A stretch of DNA of 64,000 nucleotides, taken from positions 1,125,019 to 1,189,018 of the forward strand of contig NZ_MEIY01000001.1 of NCBI RefSeq assembly GCF_001752365.1. The letters are read 5' to 3'. Source of the DNA: Marinobacter sp. X15-166B. Lineage in GTDB: Bacteria > Pseudomonadota > Gammaproteobacteria > Pseudomonadales > Oleiphilaceae. Positions 1-11,028 of the stretch are shown here, one piece after another. A model generated the notes under the pieces. It was not told where the DNA came from and did not search any database. It saw only the letters and a program-made list of their open reading frames with translations. The position numbers and the translations under genes were made by a program. Numbering within the stretch: the stretch's first letter is position 1; every line of letters begins with the position of its first letter.

Positions 1-387
1 GGCAATCTGTACCGCACCCTGCGGTGGCCGCCGGGGGTGGCCGCCGATGCGCTGGTGCCAGGGGTACTGATCACCGCCGCAGTGATGCTGCTGGCTGCCG
101 GGCTGCTGCCCGGATTCTCGCTCGTCGTGCCCTTAGACCGGCACCTGCCGCTCGCCCTGATTGCCCTGCAGTCCGTGGTGTTTGCGGGGATGTTTCTGCT
201 GCTGTTCTTGCTGCAGAAAACCGGCGGACCGGTCCTGCTCAGCCTGCTGGGCTCGGTCGGTGCCCTGGTGGGGGTGCCGGTCGCTATCTTCCTGCTGGGT
301 GAAGCACCGCCCGAAGGTCTGTTGCTGGGTGCCACGCTGATCGCCACCGGTGTTACCCTGTTGACCCTTGGCCGGAGCAGAATGTAA
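1..387 (+). CDS. EamA/DMT-family transporter, 3' end only
   Basis: The frame is open from base 1, so the gene starts outside the window and only about 128 C-terminal residues are seen. They form at least three hydrophobic helices (rough residues 25-40, 52-70 and 78-125) with small-residue-rich segments such as SLLGSVGALVGVP. This pattern is typical of the last four helices of drug/metabolite transporter (EamA) permeases of the inner membrane. The first in-frame ATG lies inside this helix bundle and is not the true start. The substrate cannot be inferred. Confidence 0.6.
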   Translation, partial: GNLYRTLRWPPGVAADALVPGVLITAAVMLLAAGLLPGFSLVVPLDRHLPLALIALQSVVFAGMFLLLFLLQKTGGPVLLSLLGSVGALVGVPVAIFLLGEAPPEGLLLGATLIATGVTLLTLGRSRM

Positions 388-477
388 ACAACCGTTGCCA
401 ATTAAGGGCTTAACTGCGGTATAGTCTCACCCCTCAGGCTCGACCCTTGGCCCCCCCACAAACAGGCTCCTTGCATT

Positions 478-1422
478 ATGGACAGTGTATTAATCGTTGC
501 TGGTATTCTGGCGGTACTGGTTGTTGTAACCCTGATCAAAACGGTACGCATCGTACCCCAGGCCGAAGTTCAGGTGATTGAACGCCTGGGTCGCTTCCAC
601 CGGGTGCTGAGCGGCGGCCTCAATGTTGTGGTGCCGTTTGTGGATCAGGTCAGAACCCGGTTCAACACCCAGGAACAGCTGATCGACATTCCCTCACAGC
701 AGGTGATTACCGCCGACAACGTGCAGATCACCATAGACGGTGTGGTGTTTCTGCGCATCAACGATGCCCAGAGAGCCACCTACGAAATCAAGGATCTGAA
801 CGACTCCATTTCCCAGCTGGCGCAAACCACGCTGCGCTCGGAAATCGGTAAAATGGAACTGGATAATACTTTGTCCAGCCGCGACGAGATGAACCAGGCG
901 CTGCTCAATGCCCTGGATGCCGCATCGGGTGGCTGGGGCGCCAAGGTGACCCGGGTCGAGATCAGTGACATTTCGGTGTCCGCGAACGTGCAGCAGGCCA
1001 TGGAACTGCAACTGCAGGCGACCCGCGAACGCCGGGCCATCGAAACCAAGGCCGAAGCCGACAAAAACGCCACCATCTATCAGGCGGAAGGCGACCGCGC
1101 TCAGGCGTATATGCAGGCCGAAGCGCTGGAGCGGATGGCCGAAGCCAAGAAAAAAGAAGCAGTGCTGTTGGCGGAAGCGGCCCGCCAGGAAGAAATTCTC
1201 ATGGCGTCCGGCCAGAAGCAGGCGCTGGAACTGATTTCCGAAGGCCTGCGGGAAAACCCGGACGCCGCTAACTTTATCCTTGCCAAGGAACGCATCGCGG
1301 CCTGGGAAGGCATCGCCGCAAGCGACAGCCAGAACAAGGTCATTGTGCCCTACGAAGCGACCGAACTGGTGGGCAGCCTGGCCCTGCTGAAGGACATGAT
1401 CGGCGCCCAGAAAAACCCATAA
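478..1422 (+). CDS. qmcA: SPFH/band-7 membrane protein, QmcA/stomatin-like
   Basis: The 314-residue protein has one N-terminal membrane helix (residues 4-20). An SPFH domain follows, with the family segments VPQAEVQVIERLGRF and LDNTLSSRDEMNQALL. After it comes an Ala/Glu-rich coiled coil (about residues 175-245, with ATRERRAIETKAEADKNA). This is the QmcA/HflK-like stomatin family, which forms oligomeric cages in the inner membrane and affects membrane microdomains and proteolysis. The NfeD-family gene lies 50 bases downstream, the standard operon pairing for this family. The family is clear; the client proteins are unknown. Confidence 0.9.
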   Translation: MDSVLIVAGILAVLVVVTLIKTVRIVPQAEVQVIERLGRFHRVLSGGLNVVVPFVDQVRTRFNTQEQLIDIPSQQVITADNVQITIDGVVFLRINDAQRATYEIKDLNDSISQLAQTTLRSEIGKMELDNTLSSRDEMNQALLNALDAASGGWGAKVTRVEISDISVSANVQQAMELQLQATRERRAIETKAEADKNATIYQAEGDRAQAYMQAEALERMAEAKKKEAVLLAEAARQEEILMASGQKQALELISEGLRENPDAANFILAKERIAAWEGIAASDSQNKVIVPYEATELVGSLALLKDMIGAQKNP

Positions 1423-1472
1423 CCCCTGGATGAGCGGCCGGGGTGCACGACCGGCTCGGTTTGGAGAAACGC

Positions 1473-1922
1473 ATGATTGAGCTGTCCCTGAGCTGGTGGC
1501 TGTTGGTATCCCTGGGGGTCGCCCTGGTGATTGCCGAGATGTTCATTGGCACCTTTGTGGTCCTGTGGTTCGGTATCGGTGCGATTCTGACCGGCCTGCT
1601 GACTTTGATGATGCCGGACCTGAATCTGGGGCTGCAATTGCTGCTTTCCACCCTCGTCGGGGCGGTGTTGATGTTTTTGCTGCGCAGCCGCTATCTGACC
1701 CCTGGAAACGCCGAATCCGACGCCATGCACACCTTCACCGCCACCGAAGGCCGCTTGCACCTGGGCAGCAACGGCACCTACTCGGTGTTCGCCAACGGCA
1801 CCTATTGGGGCATTCAAAACATTGATGCCATCGACCCCGAAGCACGGGTCGAAGGTGCAACCGTATCGATTACGGCGTTCGTCAACAATCAGGCGGTGCT
1901 GAGGGAAAAACCAACGCCTTGA
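1473..1922 (+). CDS. NfeD-family membrane protein
   Basis: The 149-residue protein has two or three N-terminal membrane helices (about residues 8-75) and a C-terminal soluble OB-fold-like domain, the layout of short NfeD proteins. It follows the QmcA-like gene closely, and stomatin/NfeD pairs are assumed to act together in the inner membrane. I chose ATG 1473 because GGAG lies 7 bases upstream and translation begins directly with the membrane segment MIELSLSWWLL. An upstream GTG at 1443 is in frame but has no convincing ribosome site. Confidence 0.85.
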   Translation: MIELSLSWWLLVSLGVALVIAEMFIGTFVVLWFGIGAILTGLLTLMMPDLNLGLQLLLSTLVGAVLMFLLRSRYLTPGNAESDAMHTFTATEGRLHLGSNGTYSVFANGTYWGIQNIDAIDPEARVEGATVSITAFVNNQAVLREKPTP

Positions 1923-1988
1923 TTTTCAGGCGTTCCCTTGGCACCGTCCCGGGTCGCGACAGCCTATAATTTCAGGAGAACATCTGTA

Positions 1989-2402
1989 ATGAGCACCGAT
2001 CTGTATCAGCAAGGGATCGACAAAATCCAGGAACTGACCGCCTCTCCGGATGACAACCCTACCGGTGAAATGGACATCGGCGAAGCCTTCAAGGACATTG
2101 CCCCGGATTTAACCAAGTACGTGGTTGAGTTTGCATTTGGCGGCATTTACTCGCGCCCGGGACTGGATAACAAACAAAAAGTCCTGACCACCATCACCGC
2201 GCTGGTGGCGCAAGGCAAACCGCAAATCGGCATGCACATCAAGACCGGACTGACGGTGGGCCTGACCCCAGAAGAGATCGTCGGCTGCATCATGCACCTG
2301 ATCCCTTACACCGGGTTCCCGAGTGTGCTGAACGCGCTGACGGTCGCCAAACAGATCTTTGAGGAGCAAGGCCTGACGGTGGATACCACGGGGCTGGAAT
2401 AA
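1989..2402 (+). CDS. Carboxymuconolactone decarboxylase-family protein
   Basis: The 137-residue protein matches the CMD/AhpD-like fold, with the signature HIKTGLTVGLTPEEIVGCIMH followed by PYTGFPSVLNAL. It lacks the CxxC pair of AhpD-type peroxidatic members, so a redox role is unlikely and a decarboxylase/lactonase-like or orphan role is more probable. ATG 1989 is preceded by AGGAGAA. It lies 66 bases after nfeD on the same strand and is convergent with the pyridine locus, so its link to either neighbour is uncertain. Confidence 0.75.
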   Translation: MSTDLYQQGIDKIQELTASPDDNPTGEMDIGEAFKDIAPDLTKYVVEFAFGGIYSRPGLDNKQKVLTTITALVAQGKPQIGMHIKTGLTVGLTPEEIVGCIMHLIPYTGFPSVLNALTVAKQIFEEQGLTVDTTGLE

Positions 2403-2531
2403 ACACTTAGCAGGTCCACCAGGTATAAACCGTTAACATAGGCGAAGCGGTGGATTTGGACCCAACCAGAAAGATCAGGCCCAAATCCCCGCCCCCGCAG
2501 GGCAGCCCCCGTGCGGCTCCGTCAACACGGT

Positions 2532-3221
2532 CTAATCCACGAACTCCCCTTTGAGCAAGGCCACGGTTTGCGCCGCCGAGCGGATGTCTGCACTCCACGA
2601 GGCGACGGTATTGATGGCTGAGTTGTGCTCGGCTTCGCTGAGCGCCGCATTGGCGTCAGCCACCATAATCACCTTGAAGCCCAACTGTTGCGCATCTCGG
2701 GCGGTCAATTCACAGCACACGTTGGTCAGTGTCCCTGAAATCAGCAGCGTCTCGATGCCGCGCGCCCGCAGAATGTCCAACGCGTCCGAATGCCCCTGGG
2801 TAAAGGCACTGAAGCGGGTTTTATCCAGAATCAGATCCTGCTCCCTCACATCCAGTCGTGGGTATAAAGCGTGCCCATGGGAGCCGTGCTGAAACGTCTC
2901 GACCTGAGTTTTAGCAAACGTCTCATTCTGGAAATGTTGGAAAAATACCGGCCAGTGATCGGTCGCCGTGGTGGTAAACCTGAAAAACACGTTGATACCC
3001 CCAGCCTCCCGCAAGCCGACCGTGACCGCGTTGATGTTGTCGACAATGTCTCTGGCTTCAGGGACCTCTAGAAAGGCCCCTTCTTCGACAAATGCATTCT
3101 GCATATCAACGACCAGGTGCGCAGTTCGCGTGGGATCTATATCCCGGTAGGCAAATTCGCGCCCCCCTTTTAATGCCCGGTAGCGGGCGCGTATGGCAGG
3201 ATCGATAATGGTGGTATGCAT
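2532..3221 (-). CDS. Isochorismatase-family cysteine hydrolase
   Basis: The 229-residue protein has the complete catalytic triad of the isochorismatase/nicotinamidase superfamily: Asp39 (VVDMQNAF), Lys134 (LDKTRFSAF) and Cys169 (GTLTNVCCE). Members hydrolyse amide or similar bonds of small molecules. It is the last gene of the minus-strand six-gene operon, 15 bases after the NCS1 permease, so it probably removes an amide or a similar group from the imported N-heterocycle or an intermediate. It is distinct from NicF further right. The exact substrate is unknown; RutB-like and nicotinamidase-like roles are alternatives. Confidence 0.85.
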   Translation of the reverse strand: MHTTIIDPAIRARYRALKGGREFAYRDIDPTRTAHLVVDMQNAFVEEGAFLEVPEARDIVDNINAVTVGLREAGGINVFFRFTTTATDHWPVFFQHFQNETFAKTQVETFQHGSHGHALYPRLDVREQDLILDKTRFSAFTQGHSDALDILRARGIETLLISGTLTNVCCELTARDAQQLGFKVIMVADANAALSEAEHNSAINTVASWSADIRSAAQTVALLKGEFVD

Positions 3222-3236
3222 TTGTACACCCTCTTA

Positions 3237-4658
3237 TTATTTTGCAAACACTGGCTCGGCTACAGGAATATCGGCCGAATCTACAACGTAGGTACGCCCC
3301 TTGGTCGCCACCGCTAATGCAACGTGTACCACGAAGGCCACCACGAATCCAATGTAAGCCGACAGGCCATTAATGATCGGATCGGTGACCATAAACCAGA
3401 TATACGAAGCGATCGATACGCCCGTCAGCAGCGCGGTGATACCCACCGGGTTATAGCGCCGAATCCGGGAGGTGCGATACTCAATCGGACCGGTGACAAT
3501 TTTCAGCATGCCCCGCACCACGACAATATCCGCCACCACGCAAGCCACCCAGGACAGCAGAAACACGCCAGTCCATTGCAGATAGACAATCAGATTGCCC
3601 AAAACATCGGCCCACATAAGCCCGATGCAAACTGCGGTTACCGCCAGGATCCAGACCCGGCGCGTCAACGAAGGGGCTCCCAAAATATCCGAGGCCGACG
3701 AGAACGCCACGGAACTGACGTGGATGTTGGTCAGGTTCACCCGTATCTGTGATACCCACGCCAGCACAACGCCGGGCACCAGACCAATCAAGCCGATAAA
3801 GTAAATGGACGGCTCAATGCTGCCGGTAATCAGGGTGAAGTACATTCCCAGGGGCATGGCGACAAAAAACAGCAGCGCATAGGGTAAGACCACGCTCACC
3901 AGAGCCTTGCGCCTGAACTCACTCGGGCGGATAAAGCGGTTATAGTCGGACGCTTCAAACGGGTTGATGCCCACCGTACCCGCCAGGGCGGCCATGACAG
4001 CAATAACTCCGACGACACCACCGACAGCGCCTTCAGGCATCGCCGTGAACAGCCCTTCGGGCATACCGCCGTGGGTATTCCAGGCGGACACGATGGCCCA
4101 GAGCAGCAAAACCACATAGAGGAAGACCGTCCAGCCCAGAATTTTGGTCATCGAACTGATGCCGTTCCACGCCATGGGTACAAAAATCAGGGCCACAATC
4201 ACGTGCCAGACTTTGTCCGGAAGATCCCAGATCTGGGCGGCGGAATACGCCAGGATCTGCCCCTCGGCGGCGGCATAGATCACAAAGGTGCTTGCGTAAA
4301 TAGACGTGGTCAAAACAGAGCCCGCAGCACCGAACCCCGTACCTCGCGTGAGGAGTTCAGCGGTCAGACCCTCTTTCGATGCTGTGTAGGTAACGATCAG
4401 CGTAAATACAATCAGCAAAACAAAGGAAATGCCCAGCGCGATCCAGGTTGCCGCGGCACCGCTTTGATTCAGAAACAGGCCACCGACCAGAATGAAGAAG
4501 AACGCGGTGACAAACCCGACCAAAACGCTGAAGACCGCGCCAGCGCCGCGCTTGGCATGATCAGGCACCCGGGTGCGTGAGTAATCATTGTGTGCATCGT
4601 GATCCGAGGTGTATTCAGCATCACTGAGCGGAGTGTTCATATCTACCGAATTTGACAT
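3237..4658 (-). CDS. NCS1-family cytosine/purine-type permease
   Basis: The 473-residue protein has about 12 hydrophobic helices and the NCS1 feature GINPFEASDYNRFIRPSEFRR. NCS1 proteins are inner-membrane symporters for nucleobases, hydantoins and pyridine-type vitamins. It lies 32 bases downstream of a Tsx-like porin gene and in one operon with ferredoxin and Rieske oxygenase genes. The inferred role is uptake of the pyridine substrate, replacing the MFS-type NicT of P. putida. The substrate is inferred from context only. Confidence 0.85.
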   Translation of the reverse strand: MSNSVDMNTPLSDAEYTSDHDAHNDYSRTRVPDHAKRGAGAVFSVLVGFVTAFFFILVGGLFLNQSGAAATWIALGISFVLLIVFTLIVTYTASKEGLTAELLTRGTGFGAAGSVLTTSIYASTFVIYAAAEGQILAYSAAQIWDLPDKVWHVIVALIFVPMAWNGISSMTKILGWTVFLYVVLLLWAIVSAWNTHGGMPEGLFTAMPEGAVGGVVGVIAVMAALAGTVGINPFEASDYNRFIRPSEFRRKALVSVVLPYALLFFVAMPLGMYFTLITGSIEPSIYFIGLIGLVPGVVLAWVSQIRVNLTNIHVSSVAFSSASDILGAPSLTRRVWILAVTAVCIGLMWADVLGNLIVYLQWTGVFLLSWVACVVADIVVVRGMLKIVTGPIEYRTSRIRRYNPVGITALLTGVSIASYIWFMVTDPIINGLSAYIGFVVAFVVHVALAVATKGRTYVVDSADIPVAEPVFAK

Positions 4659-4690
4659 AACTCTGCCTCTATTGTTTTTGTTTTAGCTGT

Positions 4691-5509
4691 TCAGAAATGA
4701 TATTCCGTCATAAGCATGGGGGCGCTCTCCCGTGAGCCTCCCGTCGAGTCCAACGACTCATCATTGCCAAACATATTCCGCCAGGCCTGATACCCCACCC
4801 CGACGTTAAATCCTGACCCGGCGATATCGACCAGATAGGTGACCCGGGCCATCAGCTCTGTTTTGGTTTCGTTGCCAAAGCCATCCTTCCCCTTGGCTCC
4901 GGTGGCACTGACAAACCCTCCGAAACTGCCCGGGCCCAACGGTATACTCCACGCACTGCCCACCGACCAGGTGGGATCAAAACTGACCGCCTGCCCCGTA
5001 AAGCCGTTGTAATTGGTCTCCTTGTAACCAGCCACTGAAAAACTCCAGAAACCGGTAGTGATGGGCACCGGTATCTCAAAACCCAGCCGGTATTTTCGCG
5101 GGCGCGATCCGAAGGCGGTGTTTTTCGAGCCCAGATCCACTCGGGCCAACACGGAAATCTGACTCAGGTAATCGTAGGTCCTGGCATTCACCCCCAAGAC
5201 GGAGAAAGGCACTGTGCGCTGGTAGAAACCATAGATTTCCTGAGCGCCGTCCGTGCCTTCGACCGCGTGATCCTGACTGTCCGATACAATGGTGTCGACG
5301 GTGAAGTAATTACCCCCGTAAGAGTCGCCACCCACATGGGTAAAATTGAACATGGATTTGGTGATTCGGGGGCCGGCACCCGGTTCAGCGAATCGCTCCC
5401 CGTGCCTGATCCCTATGGATGTATCGCTCCAGTTAGCGGCCTGGGCATTGAGAGAGACCAGCAGTGCACCCGCAATAACAATCGAACTATTCACCTTGCT
5501 TTGACTCAT
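4691..5509 (-). CDS. Tsx-like outer-membrane channel protein
   Basis: The 272-residue protein begins with a clear signal peptide (cleavage after LNAQA). The mature part shows alternating amphipathic beta segments and ends in Phe (TEYHF), as expected for an outer-membrane beta-barrel. The start of the mature chain (NWSDTSIGIRHGERF, then FTHVGGDSYGGN and a D-rich strand) resembles the nucleoside-specific channel (Tsx-like) family. It sits between the ferredoxin reductase and NCS1 permease genes. This suggests an outer-membrane route for a nucleobase-like or pyridine compound, in the place of OprD-type NicP. Confidence 0.75.
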   Translation of the reverse strand: MSQSKVNSSIVIAGALLVSLNAQAANWSDTSIGIRHGERFAEPGAGPRITKSMFNFTHVGGDSYGGNYFTVDTIVSDSQDHAVEGTDGAQEIYGFYQRTVPFSVLGVNARTYDYLSQISVLARVDLGSKNTAFGSRPRKYRLGFEIPVPITTGFWSFSVAGYKETNYNGFTGQAVSFDPTWSVGSAWSIPLGPGSFGGFVSATGAKGKDGFGNETKTELMARVTYLVDIAGSGFNVGVGYQAWRNMFGNDESLDSTGGSRESAPMLMTEYHF

Positions 5510-5554
5510 TGTTATTTTCTCTTTTCAGCTTCAGGTTGATGTTGTTTTTGTTGT

Positions 5555-6790
5555 TTATGAATGCAGCACCGCGCAGTCCCTGACAGACACCGAGGCATCG
5601 GCGATCAATCCCCGGTCCACGGCAGTTCCTGCACCGATCCACTTCTTGCCCAGCATGAACTCCGCCGGCGAATTAACCGCCTCGACCGCCATCAGACGGT
5701 CGCCACAGAAACGGAATACGGAAAACTTGTCGCTCGCGGGGTCGCCGCGCACAATGTCCACATCGGTGTCGATCCCCAACCCCGCTATTTGCAGTTTGAT
5801 GTCGTATTGATCGGACCAGAACCAGGGGACCTCGTCGGCGGGCAGCGGTTGCTCGGCCAGCACCGCGGCTACGATCTTCGCTTGCTCCAGCGTGTTGGAG
5901 ATGTTTTCCAGTCGGAATTGGCGGTTATAGACAGGTAACGGGCGTTGACTGACGTCGCCAATCGCAAAAATAGCCGGATCGGACGTACGTGCCTGGTGGT
6001 CAACCACTATGCCATTGTCAACCTGCAAACCCGCCGCGCGGGCGAGCTCGTCGTTGGGGATGGCGCCAATACCCACCAGGGCAAGATCACAGGCGGTTTC
6101 GACGCCGTTGTCGAGCACCACCGATGTCAAGCGTCCCGCGTCGCTCTTGAGCTCAGCAACGCCGACGCGATTCAGGATGTCCACACCCCGGGCCTGGTGT
6201 TGGCGCTGGTAATAATGGGACAGAGTCTCCGAGGCGACGCGCGCCAGCAATCGTGACTCACGTTCGATCACCGAAACCTTCACCCCCAACTGGCGCGCCG
6301 AGGCGGCAACTTCCAGCCCTATGTAGCCCCCGCCGATGACCGCGAGGTGGGTGGCGCCGTGCAGCTGAGCCTTAAGCCGTTCCGCATCGGCCAGATTACG
6401 CAGACAGTGCAGGTTCTCGAATTCGCCGCCGGGCAGCGCCAGGGGCCTGGCCCGCGCCCCTGTTGCGAGCACCAGGTAGTCGTATTCGAGTGCGGTGCCG
6501 TCCGCCAATAACAGTCTTTTGTCATTGCGCTGGATCCGCTCGACCGTGCTGTTCAGCATCACCTGCACCCGCTGCTCGTCGTAGAACGCGGCGGGCTTTA
6601 AATACAGCCGCTCGAGGGTGACCGACTCGTTGAGCCACGACTTTGACAGGGGCGGACGCTGATAGGGCAGCGCCCCTTCGTCGCTCACCAAGGTTATGTG
6701 GCCGTCAAATCCGGCCTTCCGGAGCGCGATCACCAGATTTCCACCGGCGTGCCCACCCCCTACAATCACTGCTTTCTTATTGTTGTTCAT
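5555..6790 (-). CDS. FAD-dependent ferredoxin reductase of the Rieske system
   Basis: The 411-residue protein is a rubredoxin/putidaredoxin-reductase-type flavoprotein. It has an FAD-binding GGGHAGG near residue 10, YQRPPLSK, the NAD-binding GGGYIGLEVA near residue 150, an FAD-contacting AIGDVSQRPL, and the C-terminal reductase domain with WFWSDQYD. It would pass electrons from NAD(P)H to the 2Fe-2S ferredoxin encoded 50 bases upstream. ATG 6790 starts MNNNKKAVIVGGG; a GTG 15 bases upstream is in frame but less likely. It shares an operon with Rieske oxygenase 1 and probably serves both oxygenases. Confidence 0.92.
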   Translation of the reverse strand: MNNNKKAVIVGGGHAGGNLVIALRKAGFDGHITLVSDEGALPYQRPPLSKSWLNESVTLERLYLKPAAFYDEQRVQVMLNSTVERIQRNDKRLLLADGTALEYDYLVLATGARARPLALPGGEFENLHCLRNLADAERLKAQLHGATHLAVIGGGYIGLEVAASARQLGVKVSVIERESRLLARVASETLSHYYQRQHQARGVDILNRVGVAELKSDAGRLTSVVLDNGVETACDLALVGIGAIPNDELARAAGLQVDNGIVVDHQARTSDPAIFAIGDVSQRPLPVYNRQFRLENISNTLEQAKIVAAVLAEQPLPADEVPWFWSDQYDIKLQIAGLGIDTDVDIVRGDPASDKFSVFRFCGDRLMAVEAVNSPAEFMLGKKWIGAGTAVDRGLIADASVSVRDCAVLHS

Positions 6791-6840
6791 ACAGACCCTG
6801 ACCATTGCTTATCGGTTGTTCGAGACTGACTGTTGCGGCC

Positions 6841-7155
6841 CTATTCGTTGGCGACGTGCACTACCAGTCCGTCCAGTTCACTGCTCATGGCAATCTGACA
6901 GGCCAGTCTGGAGGACGGTTTGATACCGTCCACCTCCTCCAGGGTCATGGATTCGATTTCGTTGGGACGGCCGACGGTTGCCTGCCATTCTTCGTCGATA
7001 TAGATGTGACAGGTTGCGCACACACAGGCGCCGCCGCATTCGGCGTCTATGCCGGGGACACTGCTGTGGACCGCGCCTTCCATCAGGGTAACGCCGTCTT
7101 CCACCTCGGCCTGGTAGACATTCCCGGACTTGTCTATGTAGGTAACTGTGGCCAT
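6841..7155 (-). CDS. 2Fe-2S ferredoxin, putidaredoxin type
   Basis: The 104-residue protein has the adrenodoxin/putidaredoxin cluster pattern: ECGGACVCATCH supplies three cysteines spaced C-x5-C-x2-C, and a fourth lies in RLACQIAMS. A further Cys sits inside the loop. It is the electron carrier between the reductase and the Rieske oxygenase, encoded 35 bases downstream of oxygenase 1. I chose ATG 7155 because GGAG lies about 10 bases upstream; an in-frame ATG at 7167 would add four residues. Confidence 0.93.
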   Translation of the reverse strand: MATVTYIDKSGNVYQAEVEDGVTLMEGAVHSSVPGIDAECGGACVCATCHIYIDEEWQATVGRPNEIESMTLEEVDGIKPSSRLACQIAMSSELDGLVVHVANE

Positions 7156-7190
7156 TTCACACTCCATCTTGCGATTGCAGGGGTAAGGGG

Positions 7191-8198
7191 TTATGTCATT
7201 CTCTCGATCATCTTGCGCATCCGCATGGGTGCGGCATCGATCGCGATCTTGAGCTTTTGCCGGCCCTCGAACTGCTCTTCTTTCAGCTGGATCGCTTCGA
7301 GAATGGCCTTGTCTTCGGCGAACGCCTTGCGGAACTCGTTCGACAGCGCAGTGTTCATCTCATCGTCGGCGTGGAAGTTTTTCACGTGCAGCCAGTGATC
7401 AATGGTGGTGCGCTCGTCGACCGGGGTCATGAAGTGGCAGGCGAAAATCTGCATGCAATTGTCCCGGTTCCCTTCCGGGGCCCCGGTGCCGGTGTCGGCA
7501 CTGCCAAAGTCGATGATCGCAATGCTCGGGGCGTAGTAGTGGTAGTAGTGCCAGCGATCCACGTTACCCTTGAAGTTGCCAAACTTCTCAAACAGGGGAA
7601 TCGGCGGCGCGTCGTTGATCCAGCGCCAGGTGACGATCTTGTCCTCCTGCACTTCAAACTGCACCTTGACGTCCTCGCCGGCGGCGTTCCCCAGGGTGCT
7701 CAGATGGACAAAGTTCACGTGGGCGGGGTCGCACAGATTATCGGCGAGGCTGACATAGTTGGCGTTGATCCGCAGCGCATCGCCTTCAGCCACACTCCAG
7801 TCGGCATCGTGGTATTGGGGCAGATCGAACACCTTGCTGGTGTCCGCCAGCTCGGGATCGCCCATCCAGATCCACACCAGTCCCATGTTTTCGTGGGTGG
7901 GGTAGGTCACTACCCGCGCCTTGGGCGGCACCATGTCCTGGCCGGGCACCCGCACGCATTTACCGGAGCAGTCAAAGGTCACCCCGTGGTAGCCACACTC
8001 CACGGCGTCGCCCTTGAGACGCCCCATCGACAGGGGCAGAAAGCGATGCGGGCACAGGTCTTCCATAGCAACCACGTCACCGGTTGAGGTCCGGTACACG
8101 ACGATGTCCTGTTCGACGATACGGTGACTGCTCAGTTCGTGGCGGACATCCCTCGACCAGGCCAGCGGGTACCAGGTATTAAGAGCGTATTTATTCAT
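7191..8198 (-). CDS. Rieske non-haem iron oxygenase 1
   Basis: The 335-residue oxygenase alpha subunit has a Rieske 2Fe-2S site (Cys49, His51, Cys68, His71 in CPHR and CGYH). Its mononuclear iron site reads NLCDPAHVNFVH, with His160, His165 and bridging Asp157. No beta subunit is encoded nearby, as in VanA- or demethylase-type alpha-only enzymes. It heads the operon with ferredoxin and reductase. It is nearly identical to the second Rieske gene at 14271-15302, with about 20 differences by eye. It probably hydroxylates or demethylates a pyridine so that the product enters the nic route at or before 2,5-dihydroxypyridine. The substrate is not proven. Confidence 0.93.
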   Translation of the reverse strand: MNKYALNTWYPLAWSRDVRHELSSHRIVEQDIVVYRTSTGDVVAMEDLCPHRFLPLSMGRLKGDAVECGYHGVTFDCSGKCVRVPGQDMVPPKARVVTYPTHENMGLVWIWMGDPELADTSKVFDLPQYHDADWSVAEGDALRINANYVSLADNLCDPAHVNFVHLSTLGNAAGEDVKVQFEVQEDKIVTWRWINDAPPIPLFEKFGNFKGNVDRWHYYHYYAPSIAIIDFGSADTGTGAPEGNRDNCMQIFACHFMTPVDERTTIDHWLHVKNFHADDEMNTALSNEFRKAFAEDKAILEAIQLKEEQFEGRQKLKIAIDAAPMRMRKMIERMT

Positions 8199-8339
8199 TA
8201 TTATTCCTCTCTCTTCGGTCGCAGATCGGCTGCTAACTCGCCGAAGTACTTAAGCTTGCAAGCGCTCTCCGGGGTGCCCGAATCGAATTCGGTCGGCGTG
8301 ATGCCCTTCACCGCGACTGCCTCAAGCTTCGATTTACAA

Positions 8340-8352
8340 CGTACACATTATT
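8340..8352 (-). promoter_or_regulatory. Candidate NicR operator upstream of Rieske 1
   Basis: The plus-strand sequence CGTACACATTATT is repeated exactly at 16566-16578 upstream of nicX and fits the consensus CGYAYACRYTATT found near nicC as well. It lies about 140 bases upstream of the Rieske 1 start codon. Its assignment to NicR is inferred from position only. Confidence 0.45.
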
Positions 8353-8510
8353 AAAGCCCTGTTCAACAACTTTCTGACAGAAATAATCAGTCCTTGGTGA
8401 CTACTTAAAATACTGCTTATAAATCAGTAAATTAAGAACTTTACCGACTACAACCACACTTATAAATGAAGCATAAGCACCATATTTTTCTCAGAACACC
8501 TCGCAACCTA

Positions 8511-8526
8511 ACAGTGCATACACTGT
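8511..8526. promoter_or_regulatory. Inverted repeat, candidate regulator site
   Basis: ACAGTGCATACACTGT is a perfect 6-base inverted repeat around CATA. Its core GCATACACT is shared with the site at 8917-8929. It lies in the middle of the divergent region between the Rieske and nicC operons, where a MarR-type dimer could act on both promoters. Confidence 0.4.
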
Positions 8527-8916
8527 ATTGCGCACATCGCGAATCCCGCCACAGACGACGGCAAAAGCCCACCGTGCCCCCAGCAAACTCACCTCACAAA
8601 ACTCCGGTTAGCCGCTTGCCGGGTATGCCAGCAACGCACGGGGGGCTGAACCGCTCTGCAGCCAGTGAGCAGCCAGCCGGCACGGCGTTACAGCGCCGGC
8701 ACCGGAGCACCCCAACAATGATGCACACACTTAATTGCACCCGCCAAACCGTCTAATACGATCAAAATACTTACGCACAGAGGCGAGACACCCAGGTCGA
8801 CACCCTCGCCAAACCAACCAAACAAAATAATAAATCTATTAAAATCATAAGCATAAACAGAAAATAATTTTTCACACAAAAACAGACAAGTTATGCTTTA
8901 CTTCGCCAATAAATAG

Positions 8917-8929
8917 CGCATACACTATT
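8917..8929 (+). promoter_or_regulatory. Candidate NicR operator upstream of nicC
   Basis: CGCATACACTATT fits the shared 13-base consensus. It sits inside a longer inverted repeat, AAATAG...CTATTT (8911-8930), about 75 bases before the nicC start codon. This is a plausible position for repression of the nicCDEF promoter by the MarR-type NicR. Confidence 0.5.
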
Positions 8930-8988
8930 TATACCTCGGCTGTGCAAGGGTTTCCCTGCAGCTGTTTGTATAACAAGCCCAACAATAA

Positions 8989-10961
<1,973 letters not shown>

Positions 10962-11028
10962 GCGACCACCACGCCCCACTCAGGTTCCCCCCGGCGGGGA
11001 GCCGCACCTGAATAATGGAGATCGCAGG

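Noticed and set aside
2532..3221. Assignment of this hydrolase as a second NicF
   Set aside because: It has the superfamily triad but lacks the NicF-specific segments (GVWGNRIGFGRK, CSTSGCIRA, DIDSKYGDV), which are present in the gene at 11794-12429.
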